Assembly (NCBI RefSeq): GCF_001423695.1
Contig: NZ_LMOZ01000002.1
Location: 620,658-684,657, forward strand
Direction: 5' to 3'
Length of the DNA stretch: 64,000 nt
Source of the DNA: Leifsonia sp. Leaf336
GTDB lineage: Bacteria; Actinomycetota; Actinomycetes; Actinomycetales; Microbacteriaceae
Translations under genes and position numbers: made by a program
Shown here: positions 25,597-34,887 of the stretch, in pieces
Numbering within the stretch: the first letter of the stretch is position 1
Layout: each line of letters opens with the position of its first letter
Notes under the pieces: generated by a model
Told to the model about the DNA's origin: nothing
Database searches by the model: none
The model's input: the letters and a program-made list of their open reading frames with translations, nothing else

Positions 25597-27024
25597 ATGG
25601 CGGAACTGCATGAGCTGACGGCGCTGGAGTTGTGGCAGGAACTGCAGGCGGGACGTGTCTCGCCCCGGGAGCTGACCTCCCACTACCTGGATCGCATCGA
25701 GCGGCTCAACCCGCAGCTCGGCGCCTTCGTCACCGTCACGGGCGAGCAGGCGCTGGCGCGAGCCGACGAGGTCGCCGAGAGCGTGCCGAAGACGGCGCCG
25801 CTGTGGGGGCTGCCGTTCGGCGACAAAGACCTCTGGCACCGGGCGGGCGTGCCGACCGGTTTCGGGTCGCGCGTGATGGCCGGCTTCGTGCCCGACACCT
25901 CCGATGAGATCGTCGAGACCCTGGACGCGGCGGGAGCGGTGAGCCTCGGCAAGACGAACGCACCCGAGTTCGGCCTCCCCGCGTACACCGAGTCGCTCGT
26001 GGCGCCCCCTGCACGCAATCCGTGGGACCCGGAACGCGGAGCGGGAGGCTCCAGCGGCGGCGCCGCGGTCGCGGTCGCGAGCGGGATGCTGCCGTTCGCG
26101 CCGGGCTCCGACGGCGGCGGCTCGATCCGCATCCCGGCGGCGGCGTGCGGTCTGGTCGGGCTCAAACCGACCCGCGGCCTGGTGCCGGCCGGCAGCGGGA
26201 TCGCTTCGCTTGCCGGTCTCGTCGTCTCCGGACCGCTCGCCCGAACGACCGCCGACGCCGCGCTGCTGCTCGACGGGATGATCGCGAAGGTCGGCGGCCG
26301 CATCGACCACCACTACACGCTGCGCGCGCCCTACGACGACGACGGCCCGTTCCTGGGCACGGCCGTGCGCGGCGAGGGCCGGTTCCAGCTCGGCGTGATG
26401 ACCACGTCGGCGTGGGACGACGCCTACGACATCGTGATCTCCCCGGAGGCCCTGGCGGCTCTCGATGCCGCAGTGGACGCGTTCGCGTCGATGGGCCACG
26501 GCGTCGAGGAGACCGCGCTCGAACGCGACGCGACCTACGCCCCCGCCTTCCGCACCATCTGGCAGGCCGGCGCTGCACGTCTCCCCGCAGAGGGCGAGAC
26601 CCTGGACCTCCTCGAGCCGTTGACGGCCTGGCTGGTGCAGCGCGGCCGGTCGATCGGCGCGGGCGAGCTGAGCGAGGCACTCAGCGCGCTCACCGCCTAC
26701 GAGCGCTCGTTCATCCGGCAGCTTGCGTCGTTCGACGCGGTGCTCACGCCGGCGCTCGCGCTCACCCCGCGGCCGATCGGCTGGTACGACCGGGAGGACG
26801 GCGAGCTCAACTTCGAACAGCAGGTGCTCTACACGCCGTTCACGTCGATGCTGAACGTCACCGGGCTGCCGGGCATCGTCCTCCCCGTGGCGCAGACCGA
26901 AGACGGCCTGCCCATGGGCGTGCAGCTGATCGGGAGGCCGGGAGGGGAGCGGACGCTGCTCTCGCTGGCCGCGCAGCTGGAGCGTCGCCTCCACTGGGAG
27001 AGGCGTCGGCCGCCGACCTGGTGA
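25597..27024 (+). CDS. Amidase-signature-family hydrolase
   Basis: The 475-residue enzyme hydrolyses an amide bond. The catalytic triad of the family is visible: Lys in LPFGDKDLWHRAG, cis-Ser in GGSSGGAAVAVASGM and nucleophile Ser in GSDGGGSIRIPAA. It lacks GatB/GatC neighbours and so is more likely a catabolic amidase than GatA. ATG 25597 follows TAGCGT (25585-25590) by 6 nt. A PLP-dependent decarboxylase follows 61 bp later with its own -10 box, so the two are separate units. Confidence 0.9.
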   Translation: MAELHELTALELWQELQAGRVSPRELTSHYLDRIERLNPQLGAFVTVTGEQALARADEVAESVPKTAPLWGLPFGDKDLWHRAGVPTGFGSRVMAGFVPDTSDEIVETLDAAGAVSLGKTNAPEFGLPAYTESLVAPPARNPWDPERGAGGSSGGAAVAVASGMLPFAPGSDGGGSIRIPAAACGLVGLKPTRGLVPAGSGIASLAGLVVSGPLARTTADAALLLDGMIAKVGGRIDHHYTLRAPYDDDGPFLGTAVRGEGRFQLGVMTTSAWDDAYDIVISPEALAALDAAVDAFASMGHGVEETALERDATYAPAFRTIWQAGAARLPAEGETLDLLEPLTAWLVQRGRSIGAGELSEALSALTAYERSFIRQLASFDAVLTPALALTPRPIGWYDREDGELNFEQQVLYTPFTSMLNVTGLPGIVLPVAQTEDGLPMGVQLIGRPGGERTLLSLAAQLERRLHWERRRPPTW

Positions 27025-27085
27025 GCCCGACTTGCTGCACCCGCTCGGCGTTGCCGCGGCGGACGCCCGGCACTAGCCTGCCGGT

Positions 27086-28471
27086 GTGGACGATCGGGAG
27101 ACGTTCCGCCCGGTGCTCGGCGAGGTCGCCGCGCTGGCGGGGCAGTGGCTCGACGGGGTGCGCGACGGCGCCATCCCGCCGAGCGCAGACGTCGACACGG
27201 TGAAGGACGCCCTCGGCGCGCGCCTCCCCGAGCGCGGTCCGGCGGCCGTCGAGGTGCTGCGGCGCCTGAACGCCGCGGTGAGTCCCGGCCTGATGCGGAT
27301 GCATTCGCCCCGGTTCCACGGCTGGGTCATCGGCGGGGCTCAGCCCGCCGCCCTGGGCGCCGACTGGCTCGTGTCGGCCTGGGACCAGAACGCCGCCCTG
27401 CGCACCGTGACACCGGGCGTCGCGGCCGCGGAGGAGCTGGCCGGCGACTGGTTGCTCGACCTCCTCGGCCTCCCGCCGACCGCCGAGGTGGGGTTCGTCA
27501 CCGGTGCGACCATGGCGAACCTGGTGGGCCTCGTCAGCGGGCGCGACCACGTGCTGAGACGCGCCGGCTGGGACGTGCGCTCAGAGGGCCTCGCCGGCGG
27601 CCCGCGCGTGCGGCTGCTCGTCGGAGCCGAGCGGCACGGGTCGGTCGATAGCGCGGCAGCGCTCGCCGGGCTCGGCGCGGGCAAGGAGGTCGCCGCGGAC
27701 GATCAGGGCCGGCTCCGGATCGACGCGCTGAGGGAGGCCCTGGGCGACGGCGACGGGCCCGCGATCGTGTGCCTCCAGGCGGGGAACGTCCACTCCGGTG
27801 CGTTCGACCCGCTGGCCGAGGCGATCGAGGTGGCGCACGCGGCCGGCGCCTGGGTGCACGTCGATGGCGCGTTCGGGCTGTGGGCGGCGGCCGCACCCGG
27901 TCTGCGGAGCCTGACAGCGGGGATGCCGGCGGCCGACTCGTGGGCGACCGACGCGCACAAGACGCTCAACGTACCGTACGACAGCGGCGTGGCGATCGTC
28001 GCCGATCCGGAGGCTCTGCACGCGTCGATGGCGCAGCACGCCGCCTATCTCGCGTCGTCCTCCGGTGTCGCCGACGCGAGCGATCGCGTGCCGGAGCTGA
28101 GCAGGCGCGCGCGCGGTGTCCCGGTCTATGCGGCGCTGGCCCAGCTGGGACGCGCCGGCGTCGCCGACCTCGTTCAGGGGCTCGCGGACGCCGCGACGGT
28201 CATCGCCGAGGGGCTGCGCGACCTCCCCGGGGCGCGGATCCTCAACGACGTCGTCTACACGCAGGTGTGCGCGTCGTTCGGCGACGACTCACGGACGCGC
28301 CGCATCGGGGAGGCGCTCGATGCCGGGGGCGTCGCCCTGGCGTCGCCGTCGAGCTGGCACGGCCGGGCGGTGCTGCGGTTCTCCGTGAGCAACTGGCTCA
28401 CCGACGCCACAGAGGCCGCTCGCACCGTGGCGGCGGTGAGGGAGGCCGTCGCTGCCACCGAGAGTGTCTAG
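27086..28471 (+). CDS. Group II PLP-dependent decarboxylase-like protein
   Basis: The 461-residue fold-type I enzyme resembles aromatic-amino-acid and glutamate decarboxylases. It has the substrate region HSPRFHGWVIGG near residue 73, the cofactor His in GAERHGSVD, Asp in VHVDGAFGLW and the Schiff-base lysine in WATDAHKTLNVPYDSG. Several such proteins act as aldolases or transaminase-like enzymes, so decarboxylation is likely but not certain. GTG 27086 follows TAGCCT (27074-27079) by 6 nt. It is convergent with the gamma-glutamyltransferase gene, ending 20 bp from it. Confidence 0.82.
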   Translation: MDDRETFRPVLGEVAALAGQWLDGVRDGAIPPSADVDTVKDALGARLPERGPAAVEVLRRLNAAVSPGLMRMHSPRFHGWVIGGAQPAALGADWLVSAWDQNAALRTVTPGVAAAEELAGDWLLDLLGLPPTAEVGFVTGATMANLVGLVSGRDHVLRRAGWDVRSEGLAGGPRVRLLVGAERHGSVDSAAALAGLGAGKEVAADDQGRLRIDALREALGDGDGPAIVCLQAGNVHSGAFDPLAEAIEVAHAAGAWVHVDGAFGLWAAAAPGLRSLTAGMPAADSWATDAHKTLNVPYDSGVAIVADPEALHASMAQHAAYLASSSGVADASDRVPELSRRARGVPVYAALAQLGRAGVADLVQGLADAATVIAEGLRDLPGARILNDVVYTQVCASFGDDSRTRRIGEALDAGGVALASPSSWHGRAVLRFSVSNWLTDATEAARTVAAVREAVAATESV

Positions 28472-28490
28472 CGCCTAGACGCGGTAGCGG

Positions 28491-30287
28491 TCACCGCCCG
28501 GCCGCGTATCCCTGCATCCCGCGCGGGTTCGCCGCGGCCGACAGCAGGCCGGTCCCCGGGTCGCGGCCCACCGACGAGAGCCGGCCCAGCGTCCAGCCGC
28601 CGGCGCGCGTCACGACGTGCCCGCGCGCCTCCAGTCCGGCGATCACCTCGTCCCCGAGTCGCGCCTCCACCACCGCTCCGCCCGGAACCCAGGTGCGCGG
28701 CCAGAACGACTCCGCGAGCGACGTCGTGTGCAGCGCAGGAGCGTCGATGGCCTGCTGCGGGGTGTAGCCGCCGACGATCGTCCGGAGCAGGTAGAGCAGC
28801 TGCCACTGGTCCTGCTGGTCGCCGCCCGGCGAGCCGAGGGCCGTCACCGGCACGCCGTCGCGCAGCACGAGCGTCGGGGTGAGGGTGGTGCGCGGCCGCC
28901 TGCCCGGTCGGAGGGTCGACGCCGAGCCCTCCTCCAGCCAGGTCATCTGCAGTCGCGTGCCGAGGCAGAACCCCAGCGCCGGGATGGTCGGGGACGACTG
29001 CAGCCAGCCTCCCGACGGCGTCGCCGAGACGATGTTGCCCCAGCGGTCGACGACGTCCAGGTGGCAGGTGTCGCCGCGGGTCTCTCCCGTGCGCGACACG
29101 GTCGGCTCGCCGATACCGGCGATCGCCGTCGACGTCCGCGGCGTGTACTCGACGCGCAGCGGCGGGAGGAACGGTTCGACGCCCGGGACTCGGCCGGGCC
29201 GGAACTCGGCGGACGCTCGCTCGCCGATCAGCGCGCGGCGGCCGGCGATGTACTCCGGCGCCAACAGCTCCGCGACCGGCACACGGTCGTCGCCGAAATA
29301 CGCATCGCGATCGGCGTACGCGAGTTTCTGCGCCTCCAGGATCGTGTGGGCACCCAGCTCGGACGACGGGTCGAGGCGGGCGTCGTCGAAGCCGTCGAGG
29401 ATGGCCAGGGTCTCCAGGAGGGCCGGCCCCTGTCCCCAGGCTCCGGTCTTGGCGATCGTGTGGCCGCGGAACTCCAAGGTCGTAGCGGGCTCGTAGGTCG
29501 CGCGGAAGGCGGCGAAGTCGGCCTCCGCGATCACCCCGGCGTGATCCGTGCCGGGGGAGTGCCGATGCGGGACCGCCGCGAATGCCGCCGCCTCGCGCGC
29601 GACGAGACCGGTGGCCCACTCGGTTCGCGCGGCCTCCACCCGCTCCTCGCGTGTCGCCGCGCCCTCTCCCGCGGCGATCAGCCCGCGCAGCACCCGCGCG
29701 TACGCCGGGTTGCGGATGAGCTCTCCCGGCTCGGGGACGCGTCCCTCCGGCATCCAGTGCGCAGCCGACGATGGCCAGTGCTCGGTGAACAGCTCGGCCA
29801 CCGCGCGGATGGTCGCGCAGACCCGCTCCAGCACGGGATGGCCGTCCTCCGCATAGCCGATCGCGAACGCGAGCACGTCGGCGAGCTCCCACGTGCCGTG
29901 ATCCTTCAACAGCAGCAGCCACCCGTCGACCGCGCCGGGCACGGCGGCCGCGAGCGCACCGGCGCCCGGGACGAGCTCCAGTCCCTCGGCGAGATAGTGC
30001 TCGCGCGTGGCGCCGGCGGGCGCGGGGCCCTGACCCGCGAGGACCACCGGCGTCGGGTCGTCGGCCGTCGCGAAGAGCGCGACCAGATCTCCGCCGGGGC
30101 CGTTCAGGTGCGGCTCGACGACGTGCAGCACGAAGGCCGCGGCGACGGCGGCGTCGAACGCGTTGCCTCCTCGTTCGAGCACGGCCTGCGCGCTCGCCGT
30201 GGCCAGCCAGTGCGTGGAGGCCGACATTCCGAACGTCCCGGTCAGGGTCGGGCGTGTGGTCAGGGCGGGAGGCGGCGTGAAGCTCAT
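28491..30287 (-). CDS. ggt: Gamma-glutamyltransferase-family protein
   Basis: The 598-residue Ntn hydrolase resembles gamma-glutamyltranspeptidase, which self-cleaves before a threonine and transfers or hydrolyses gamma-glutamyl groups. The expected cleavage site is before Thr in GETRGDTCHLDVVDRWGNIVSATPS, and the later SPGGDQQDQ region matches the active-site oxyanion glycines. There is no signal peptide, so it should be cytoplasmic; some such proteins are acylases or hydrolases of other amides. Near the start, TCAGGGTCGG and CAGACT 7 nt before ATG 30287 suggest a leaderless promoter with a degenerate -10 box. Confidence 0.85.
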   Translation of the reverse strand: MSFTPPPALTTRPTLTGTFGMSASTHWLATASAQAVLERGGNAFDAAVAAAFVLHVVEPHLNGPGGDLVALFATADDPTPVVLAGQGPAPAGATREHYLAEGLELVPGAGALAAAVPGAVDGWLLLLKDHGTWELADVLAFAIGYAEDGHPVLERVCATIRAVAELFTEHWPSSAAHWMPEGRVPEPGELIRNPAYARVLRGLIAAGEGAATREERVEAARTEWATGLVAREAAAFAAVPHRHSPGTDHAGVIAEADFAAFRATYEPATTLEFRGHTIAKTGAWGQGPALLETLAILDGFDDARLDPSSELGAHTILEAQKLAYADRDAYFGDDRVPVAELLAPEYIAGRRALIGERASAEFRPGRVPGVEPFLPPLRVEYTPRTSTAIAGIGEPTVSRTGETRGDTCHLDVVDRWGNIVSATPSGGWLQSSPTIPALGFCLGTRLQMTWLEEGSASTLRPGRRPRTTLTPTLVLRDGVPVTALGSPGGDQQDQWQLLYLLRTIVGGYTPQQAIDAPALHTTSLAESFWPRTWVPGGAVVEARLGDEVIAGLEARGHVVTRAGGWTLGRLSSVGRDPGTGLLSAAANPRGMQGYAAGR

Positions 30288-30352
30288 GCGCTCCAGTCTG
30301 CACCGCGGGCGAGCGCGCCGATGCCCGGCCCCAGCGAATAGTGTGGTGCCTC

Positions 30353-31075
30353 GTGTCCGTCACTCACCGTCTGGGCCGCGCCGACGCCGATCGGCTGCAC
30401 CTGGCCCTCATGCTCGCCCTCACGTTCTCCACCGGCGTCGTCGATGCCGTCGGCTACCTCGGCCTCGACCGCGTCTTCACCGGCAACATGACCGGCAACG
30501 TGGTGCTGCTCGGCATGGCCTTGACCGGAACGACCAACCTCCCGATCGTGCGGCCGCTGCTCGCGCTCGGCTTCTTCCTGGCGGGGGCGGTGGTCAGCTC
30601 GCGGATCGTGAAACGCGATGACGGCTGGTCCGGGAGGGTGACCGGGACGCTCTGGCTGATCGCCGGCCTCCTCACCGCGATCGCCGCGGTTCTCGCGTTC
30701 GCCCTCCACCTCGACCCCGAACTGGTCGGCACGATCGCCACGTCGGCGCTCGGCTTCGCGATGGGCATGCAGGCCGCGCTCGCCCGCCGGGTCAAGGTCG
30801 CCGACGTGACGACGGTGGTCGTGACCTCCACCCTCACGGGGCTCGCAGCGGACAGCAGGCTCGCCGGCGGTACCGGGTCGATGTGGGTACGGCGCGCGCT
30901 CGCCGTCGTGCTGATCTCGGCCGGAGCAGCGGCCGGCGCGCTCGCCCTGCTCGTCCACGTCTCGCTCGGAGTGCTCGTCGCGGCGGCGATCACGATCGTG
31001 GTCGCGTCGCTCGGGCACACCGGCCACCGCGCGCGGTCGGCGACGGAGGACTCCAGCCTCGACACGCCGCTGTAA
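30353..31075 (+). CDS. YoaK/DUF1275-family membrane protein
   Basis: The 240-residue protein has about six hydrophobic segments and the DUF1275 marks TFSTGVVDAVGYLGLDRVFTGNMTGNVVLLGMAL and FAMGMQAALARRVKVADVTTVVVTSTLTGLA. Such proteins are suggested to be transporters, but no substrate is known. GTG 30353 is preferred over 30341, since TAGTGT (30339-30344) lies 8 nt before it and overlaps the earlier codon. The region after it (31076-31258) holds short GGAGGA/TCCTCC repeats and no evident gene. Confidence 0.8.
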   Translation: MSVTHRLGRADADRLHLALMLALTFSTGVVDAVGYLGLDRVFTGNMTGNVVLLGMALTGTTNLPIVRPLLALGFFLAGAVVSSRIVKRDDGWSGRVTGTLWLIAGLLTAIAAVLAFALHLDPELVGTIATSALGFAMGMQAALARRVKVADVTTVVVTSTLTGLAADSRLAGGTGSMWVRRALAVVLISAGAAAGALALLVHVSLGVLVAAAITIVVASLGHTGHRARSATEDSSLDTPL

Positions 31076-31161
31076 GGCAGCGACCGGAGGAGCCGCGGCC
31101 CGATCCAGCGCGTATCCCCTCCGTTCGCAGCAGCACCACGGAGGTTGCCGCCCGCGTCGGT

Positions 31162-31204
31162 AGCGGAGGACTCATGCTGTCGATCGGCCCCGGAATCCTC
31201 CGCT
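31162..31204. repeat. 9-bp inverted repeat with a 25-base loop
   Basis: AGCGGAGGA (31162-31170) and TCCTCCGCT (31196-31204) form a perfect inverted repeat in the gap between the DUF1275 and MmcQ genes, which converge. Other GGAGGA or TCCTCC words occur nearby. It may be a weak bidirectional terminator or the relic of a repeat. Confidence 0.4.
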
Positions 31205-31258
31205 CACTGCCGTTTCGGGCTCGCGGTCAGAGGATCTCCTCCGTTTCCACCGAACGCC

Positions 31259-31591
31259 TCAGTCGAGGAGCCGCCGGAGGACGACCGGCGCGCGGTTGCG
31301 CCACGCGTCCGTGACCAGCTCGCGCAGCAGCCCCGGATCGATGTCCGAGAAATCCACGCGGGCGGACGAGAGACGACCCGCGTACCACTGCTCCGAGCAG
31401 TGCTCCGGCCAGGCGGCGGCGGCCTCCCGGATGCCGGCCTCGCCGAGCATCAGGTTGACCGTCGAGGCGGACGCGTCGAGCATCGTCGCGAACCGACTGC
31501 CGCGCACGCGGAAGGCGGGGAGGCCTCCGTGCTCGTACTCCTCGGCCTCGGGGAGGCCGAGGGCGACAGTGCGCACGGTCACGGCATCCAT
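31259..31591 (-). CDS. MmcQ/YjbR-family protein
   Basis: The 110-residue protein has the compact CyaY-like fold seen in the MmcQ/YjbR family: an N-terminal helix VRTVALGLPEAEEYEHGG, a strand pair AFRVRGSRFATM and the C-terminal helix LLRELVTDAWRNRAPVVLRRLL. A DNA-binding role is often annotated but poorly supported. It follows DUF1844 by 4 bp on the same strand and probably shares its transcript. Confidence 0.75.
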   Translation of the reverse strand: MDAVTVRTVALGLPEAEEYEHGGLPAFRVRGSRFATMLDASASTVNLMLGEAGIREAAAAWPEHCSEQWYAGRLSSARVDFSDIDPGLLRELVTDAWRNRAPVVLRRLLD

Positions 31592-31595
31592 CGGC

Positions 31596-31970
31596 TCAGC
31601 TCACCGGGCCGGTGTACTTCTCGCCCGGCCCCTTGCCGATTTCGTCGGGGAACGGCGACGCCTCGCGGAAGGCCAGCTGCAGCGAGCGGAGGCCGTCGCG
31701 GAGGCTGCGCGCGTGCTGATCGCCGAGGTGCGCGGCGCTCGCCGTGACCAGTCCGGCGAGGGCGTCGATGAGCTTGCGCGCCTCGTCGAGGTCGGTCTGG
31801 CGCTCCGGGTCGTCGGCGAGGCCGACTTTGACGGCCGCCGCGCTCATCAGGTGCACCGCGGTGGTGGTGATGACCTCCACCGCAGGCACCTCGGCGATGT
31901 CGCGGGTGGCGTCGGCGATCGCCTCCTCCTCGTACGAGAAGCTGTCGGGAGTGGGGGATGTGTCGCTCAC
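31596..31970 (-). CDS. DUF1844-family protein
   Basis: The 124-residue protein is mainly helical, with the DUF1844 pattern [21 protein letters not shown] and [17 protein letters not shown]. It is commonly encoded next to infC in actinobacteria, as here, but its function is unknown. The GTG start at 31970 is preceded by GAGGAAAG on the minus strand. It is divergent from infC; the start codons are separated by the infC leader, and the two promoters are close together (about 31984-31990). Confidence 0.8.
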   Translation of the reverse strand: MSDTSPTPDSFSYEEEAIADATRDIAEVPAVEVITTTAVHLMSAAAVKVGLADDPERQTDLDEARKLIDALAGLVTASAAHLGDQHARSLRDGLRSLQLAFREASPFPDEIGKGPGEKYTGPVS

Positions 31971-31983
31971 TGCTTTCCTCTGT

Positions 31984-32254
31984 TAGAATCGTTCGGGCTC
32001 CGGGGCATCTGCCTCGGGACGAAAGTGGAGATTCCTCCCACCCGCGCTTGACCGTTTTACAGGTTACCGGGTCGTTGCACTCCGCCGACGTGCGTCAGCA
32101 CGGAGGTAGCCAGGGTGCTGCACCAGCCCTGCGATGCGAATCCTTCGGGAAAATCGGGCCGCGGGGCTGCGCTGGTGCGTGGAATCCCTCCTTTCTCCGA
32201 ACCGTCTCACGGCGGCGCGAGCACTCGAAGCATCGCTCATCAGAGGAGACTGAC
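31984..32254 (+). promoter_or_regulatory. infC promoter and structured leader
   Basis: TAGAAT at 31984-31989 is a likely -10 box, giving a leader of about 260 nt before infC. It holds several stems. CCGGGGCA/TGCCTCGG pair at 32000-32017, with one G-T pair. GGTGC-T-GCACC pair at 32114-32124. A longer 8-bp stem pairs GCACCAGC (32120-32127) with GCTGGTGC (32171-32178). The last two share bases and cannot form together, which suggests a switch. Leaders of IF3-L35-L20 operons in other bacteria bind L20 to repress translation; by analogy this may do so too. Confidence 0.6.
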
Positions 32255-32910
<656 letters not shown>

Positions 32911-32911
<1 letters not shown>

Positions 32912-33105
32912 TGCCCAAGCAGAAGTCCCACTCCGGCGCCAAGAAGCGCTTCAAGATCACCGGCAGCGGCAAGGTCATGAAGCAGCAGGCCGGCATGCGC
33001 CACAACCTGGAGCTCAAGTCCAGCCGTCGCACCCGCCGACTGAACCAGGACCAGGTCGTTCCCGAGGTGGACGCCAAGGTCGTCCGCCGGATGATCGGCA
33101 AGTAG
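32911..33105 (+). CDS. rpmI: Ribosomal protein bL35
   Basis: The 64-residue basic protein [20 protein letters not shown] matches bL35 along its length, including the conserved [18 protein letters not shown] shares one base with the infC TAA, giving coupled translation in the canonical infC-rpmI-rplT order. Like other L35 genes, it probably depends on IF-3 translation for efficient initiation. Confidence 0.97.
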
Positions 33106-33142
33106 AGCTCCTCCCCGACACGCACGTAAGGAATAACGACTA

Positions 33143-33535
33143 ATGGCAAGAGTGAAGAGGGCTGTCAACGCCCACAAGAAGCGTCGGGTCATCCTCGAGC
33201 GCGCCGAGGGCTACCGCGGACAGCGGTCGCGCCTCTACCGCAAGGCCAAGGAGCAGGTCACCCACTCGCTGGTGTACTCCTACAACGACCGCCGCAAGCG
33301 CAAGGGCGACTTCCGTCGTCTCTGGATCCAGCGGATCAACGCCGCGAGCCGCGCCAACGGCCTCACCTACAACCGCCTCATCCAGGGCCTGGGCCTGGCG
33401 GGCGTCGAGGTCGACCGTCGCATCCTCGCCGAGCTGGCCGTGAACGAGCCCGCGACCTTCGCGGCCCTCGTCGAGACGGCGAAGAAGGCCCTCCCGGCCG
33501 ACACCTCGGCTCCGAAGGCCGAGGCCGCCGCCTAA
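33143..33535 (+). CDS. rplT: Ribosomal protein bL20
   Basis: The 130-residue protein begins [42 protein letters not shown], the highly conserved N-terminal helix of bL20 that threads through 23S rRNA and is needed for early 50S assembly. The C-terminal globular part has the expected [22 protein letters not shown]. bL20 also represses its own operon in bacteria where this has been studied. It lies 37 bp after rpmI with AAGGAATAA before the ATG, and a strong terminator follows. Confidence 0.97.
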   Translation: MARVKRAVNAHKKRRVILERAEGYRGQRSRLYRKAKEQVTHSLVYSYNDRRKRKGDFRRLWIQRINAASRANGLTYNRLIQGLGLAGVEVDRRILAELAVNEPATFAALVETAKKALPADTSAPKAEAAA

Positions 33536-33557
33536 CCAGCGCCTCAGAACGAACCGG

Positions 33558-33590
33558 ACGGCCCGGTCGACCTCGCGTCGGCCGGGCCGT
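33558..33590 (+). terminator. Terminator of the infC-rpmI-rplT operon
   Basis: ACGGCCCGG (33558-33566) and CCGGGCCGT (33582-33590) form a perfect 9-bp stem with a 15-base loop, followed by TTCGTCGT. It lies 23 bp after rplT. The convergent small secreted protein gene ends 24 bp beyond it. Confidence 0.8.
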
Positions 33591-33613
33591 TCGTCGTCCC
33601 CGGGCAGCCGTGG

Positions 33614-33928
33614 TCAGTCGTCGGAACCGCGGCTGCCGCCATGGTCGTCGCCGACGTCGTGGGTGGCGGGGTCGTCGACGCCGTGGTCGTCGCCGACATC
33701 GTGGGCGGCGGGGTCGTCGACGCCGTGGTCGTCGACCACGGCCGCGGGCGGGGTCGTCGCCGGCACCGGGCGGGGCGTCGACGTCGATGTCGACGTCGCG
33801 ACGCTGTCGTCCTGGGTCACGCGCGGGTGGTCGTCGGCGCCGGTCGCCGCCAGGGCGCCGGCAGCGCCCAGGGTCAGCGCGACAGCCGCGCCTCCCGCGA
33901 TCAGTGCTGCTCGGATGGGTGCTCGCAT
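33614..33928 (-). CDS. Small secreted Asp/His-rich repeat protein
   Basis: The 104-residue protein has a signal peptide (basic MRAPIRAALIAGGAAVALTLG, then AAGALAATG with a likely AxA cleavage site near residue 28), a Thr/Pro-rich linker and a C-terminus of 14-residue repeats, DDHGVDDPATHDVG and variants. The Asp/His spacing suggests metal binding at the cell surface, although this is inference. ATG 33928 is chosen because the upstream frame is antisense to the methyltransferase gene. No catalytic domain is visible. Confidence 0.65.
   Translation of the reverse strand: MRAPIRAALIAGGAAVALTLGAAGALAATGADDHPRVTQDDSVATSTSTSTPRPVPATTPPAAVVDDHGVDDPAAHDVGDDHGVDDPATHDVGDDHGGSRGSDD
33644..33727 (-). 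repeat. 42-bp tandem coding repeat, two near-perfect copies
   Basis: Units at 33644-33685 and 33686-33727 are 42 bp long and nearly identical, each encoding DDHGVDDP(A/T)HDVG-type 14-mers; partial copies continue on both sides. Because 42 is a multiple of 3, unit number can vary without changing frame, so length polymorphism between strains is expected. Confidence 0.85.
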
Positions 33929-34036
33929 GGGTCCGTCTCCTTCGGTCTGGTTCCGAGGTGTGGTTCCTGTTCTGCAGATGACACGAGACGGAAGGCCGTT
34001 CGGATCACCGTGCGAGTCCGCCGATATGCTGAGCGC

Positions 34037-34840
34037 ATGCTTGACAACCCGCGCTCTCCGCGCGTCCGCGCCGTTGCGAAGCTGGCGAAGCGTCCCGCCC
34101 GGGCCGAGACCGGCCTCTTCCTGCTCGAGGGGCCGCAGGCGGTCTCTGAAGCCCTCACCTACCGTCCGGAGCTCGTCGTCGAGCTGTACGCGACCCCGAC
34201 GGCTCTGGAGCGCTACCCGGACATCGCCCAGACGGCGGTGGAGGCCGGGGTCGACGTCGAGTTCGTCACCGAGCACGTCCTCGACACGATGGCCGACACC
34301 GTCACGCCGCAGGGCTTCGTCGCGGTGTGCCGGCAGTTCCCGACCTCCGTCCGCGACATCTTCGCCGACGAGCCCCGCCTGGTCGCGGTGCTGGAGGAGG
34401 TGCGCGACCCGGGCAACGCCGGCACGATCATCCGGGCGGCCGACTCGGCCGGAGCCGACGCGGTGGTGCTCACCGGGCGCACGGTCGACCTCTACAACCC
34501 CAAGGTCGTTCGGTCGACGACGGGTTCGCTGTTCCACGTGCCGGTCGCCGTCGGCGCAGACCTCGCCGACGTGATCGGCCGTGCGCACTCGGCGGGGCTG
34601 CAGGTGCTGGCCGCCGACATCAAGGGGGAGGACCTCCTCGCCGCCCGTCAGGAGGGGCAGCTCGCCCGGCCGACCGCCTGGGTGTTCGGCAACGAGGCCC
34701 ACGGGCTCGACGACGAACTGCTCGGCCTGGTCGATCGGGTGGTGACCGTCCCGATCTACGGCCGCGCCGAGTCGATGAACCTCGCGACGGCCGCCTCGGT
34801 CTGCCTCTACGAGTCGGCGTTCGCCCAGCGTTCGATCTGA
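34037..34840 (+). CDS. TrmH/SpoU-family RNA 2'-O-methyltransferase
   Basis: The 267-residue protein has an N-terminal substrate-binding part (ETGLFLLEGPQAVSEAL) and the SPOUT knot with its three motifs: VRDPGNAGTIIRAADSAGADAVVL, WVFGNEAHGL and VPIYGRAESMNLATAASVCLYE. It should methylate a ribose in rRNA or tRNA, and the rplT-SpoU-pheS order is common. ATG 34037 follows TATGCT (34025-34030) by 6 nt, so the long frame upstream is rejected. Exact target unknown; 23S rRNA is the usual suggestion. Confidence 0.88.
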   Translation: MLDNPRSPRVRAVAKLAKRPARAETGLFLLEGPQAVSEALTYRPELVVELYATPTALERYPDIAQTAVEAGVDVEFVTEHVLDTMADTVTPQGFVAVCRQFPTSVRDIFADEPRLVAVLEEVRDPGNAGTIIRAADSAGADAVVLTGRTVDLYNPKVVRSTTGSLFHVPVAVGADLADVIGRAHSAGLQVLAADIKGEDLLAARQEGQLARPTAWVFGNEAHGLDDELLGLVDRVVTVPIYGRAESMNLATAASVCLYESAFAQRSI

Positions 34841-34854
34841 ATCGATAAGGCTTG

Positions 34855-34866
34855 CGTTATATAACG
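34855..34866. promoter_or_regulatory. 12-bp palindrome, probable ArsR operator
   Basis: CGTTATATAACG is a perfect palindrome lying between a possible -35 TTGCGT (34852-34857) and the -10 TAGATT (34876-34881) of the ArsR gene, a position typical of autoregulatory ArsR-type operators. The AT-rich centre stands out in this GC-rich region. Confidence 0.65.
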
Positions 34867-34887
34867 TCAGCTTGATAGATTGGCCGC

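Noticed and set aside
25597-27024. Assignment of the amidase as GatA
   Set aside because: No gatB or gatC is adjacent, and the gene stands alone with its own promoter; many amidase-signature proteins have other substrates.
33641-34036. N-terminal extension of the SpoU methyltransferase to 399 residues
   Set aside because: The added part is antisense to the Asp/His repeat protein and repetitive. ATG 34037 has a leaderless -10 box at the right distance.
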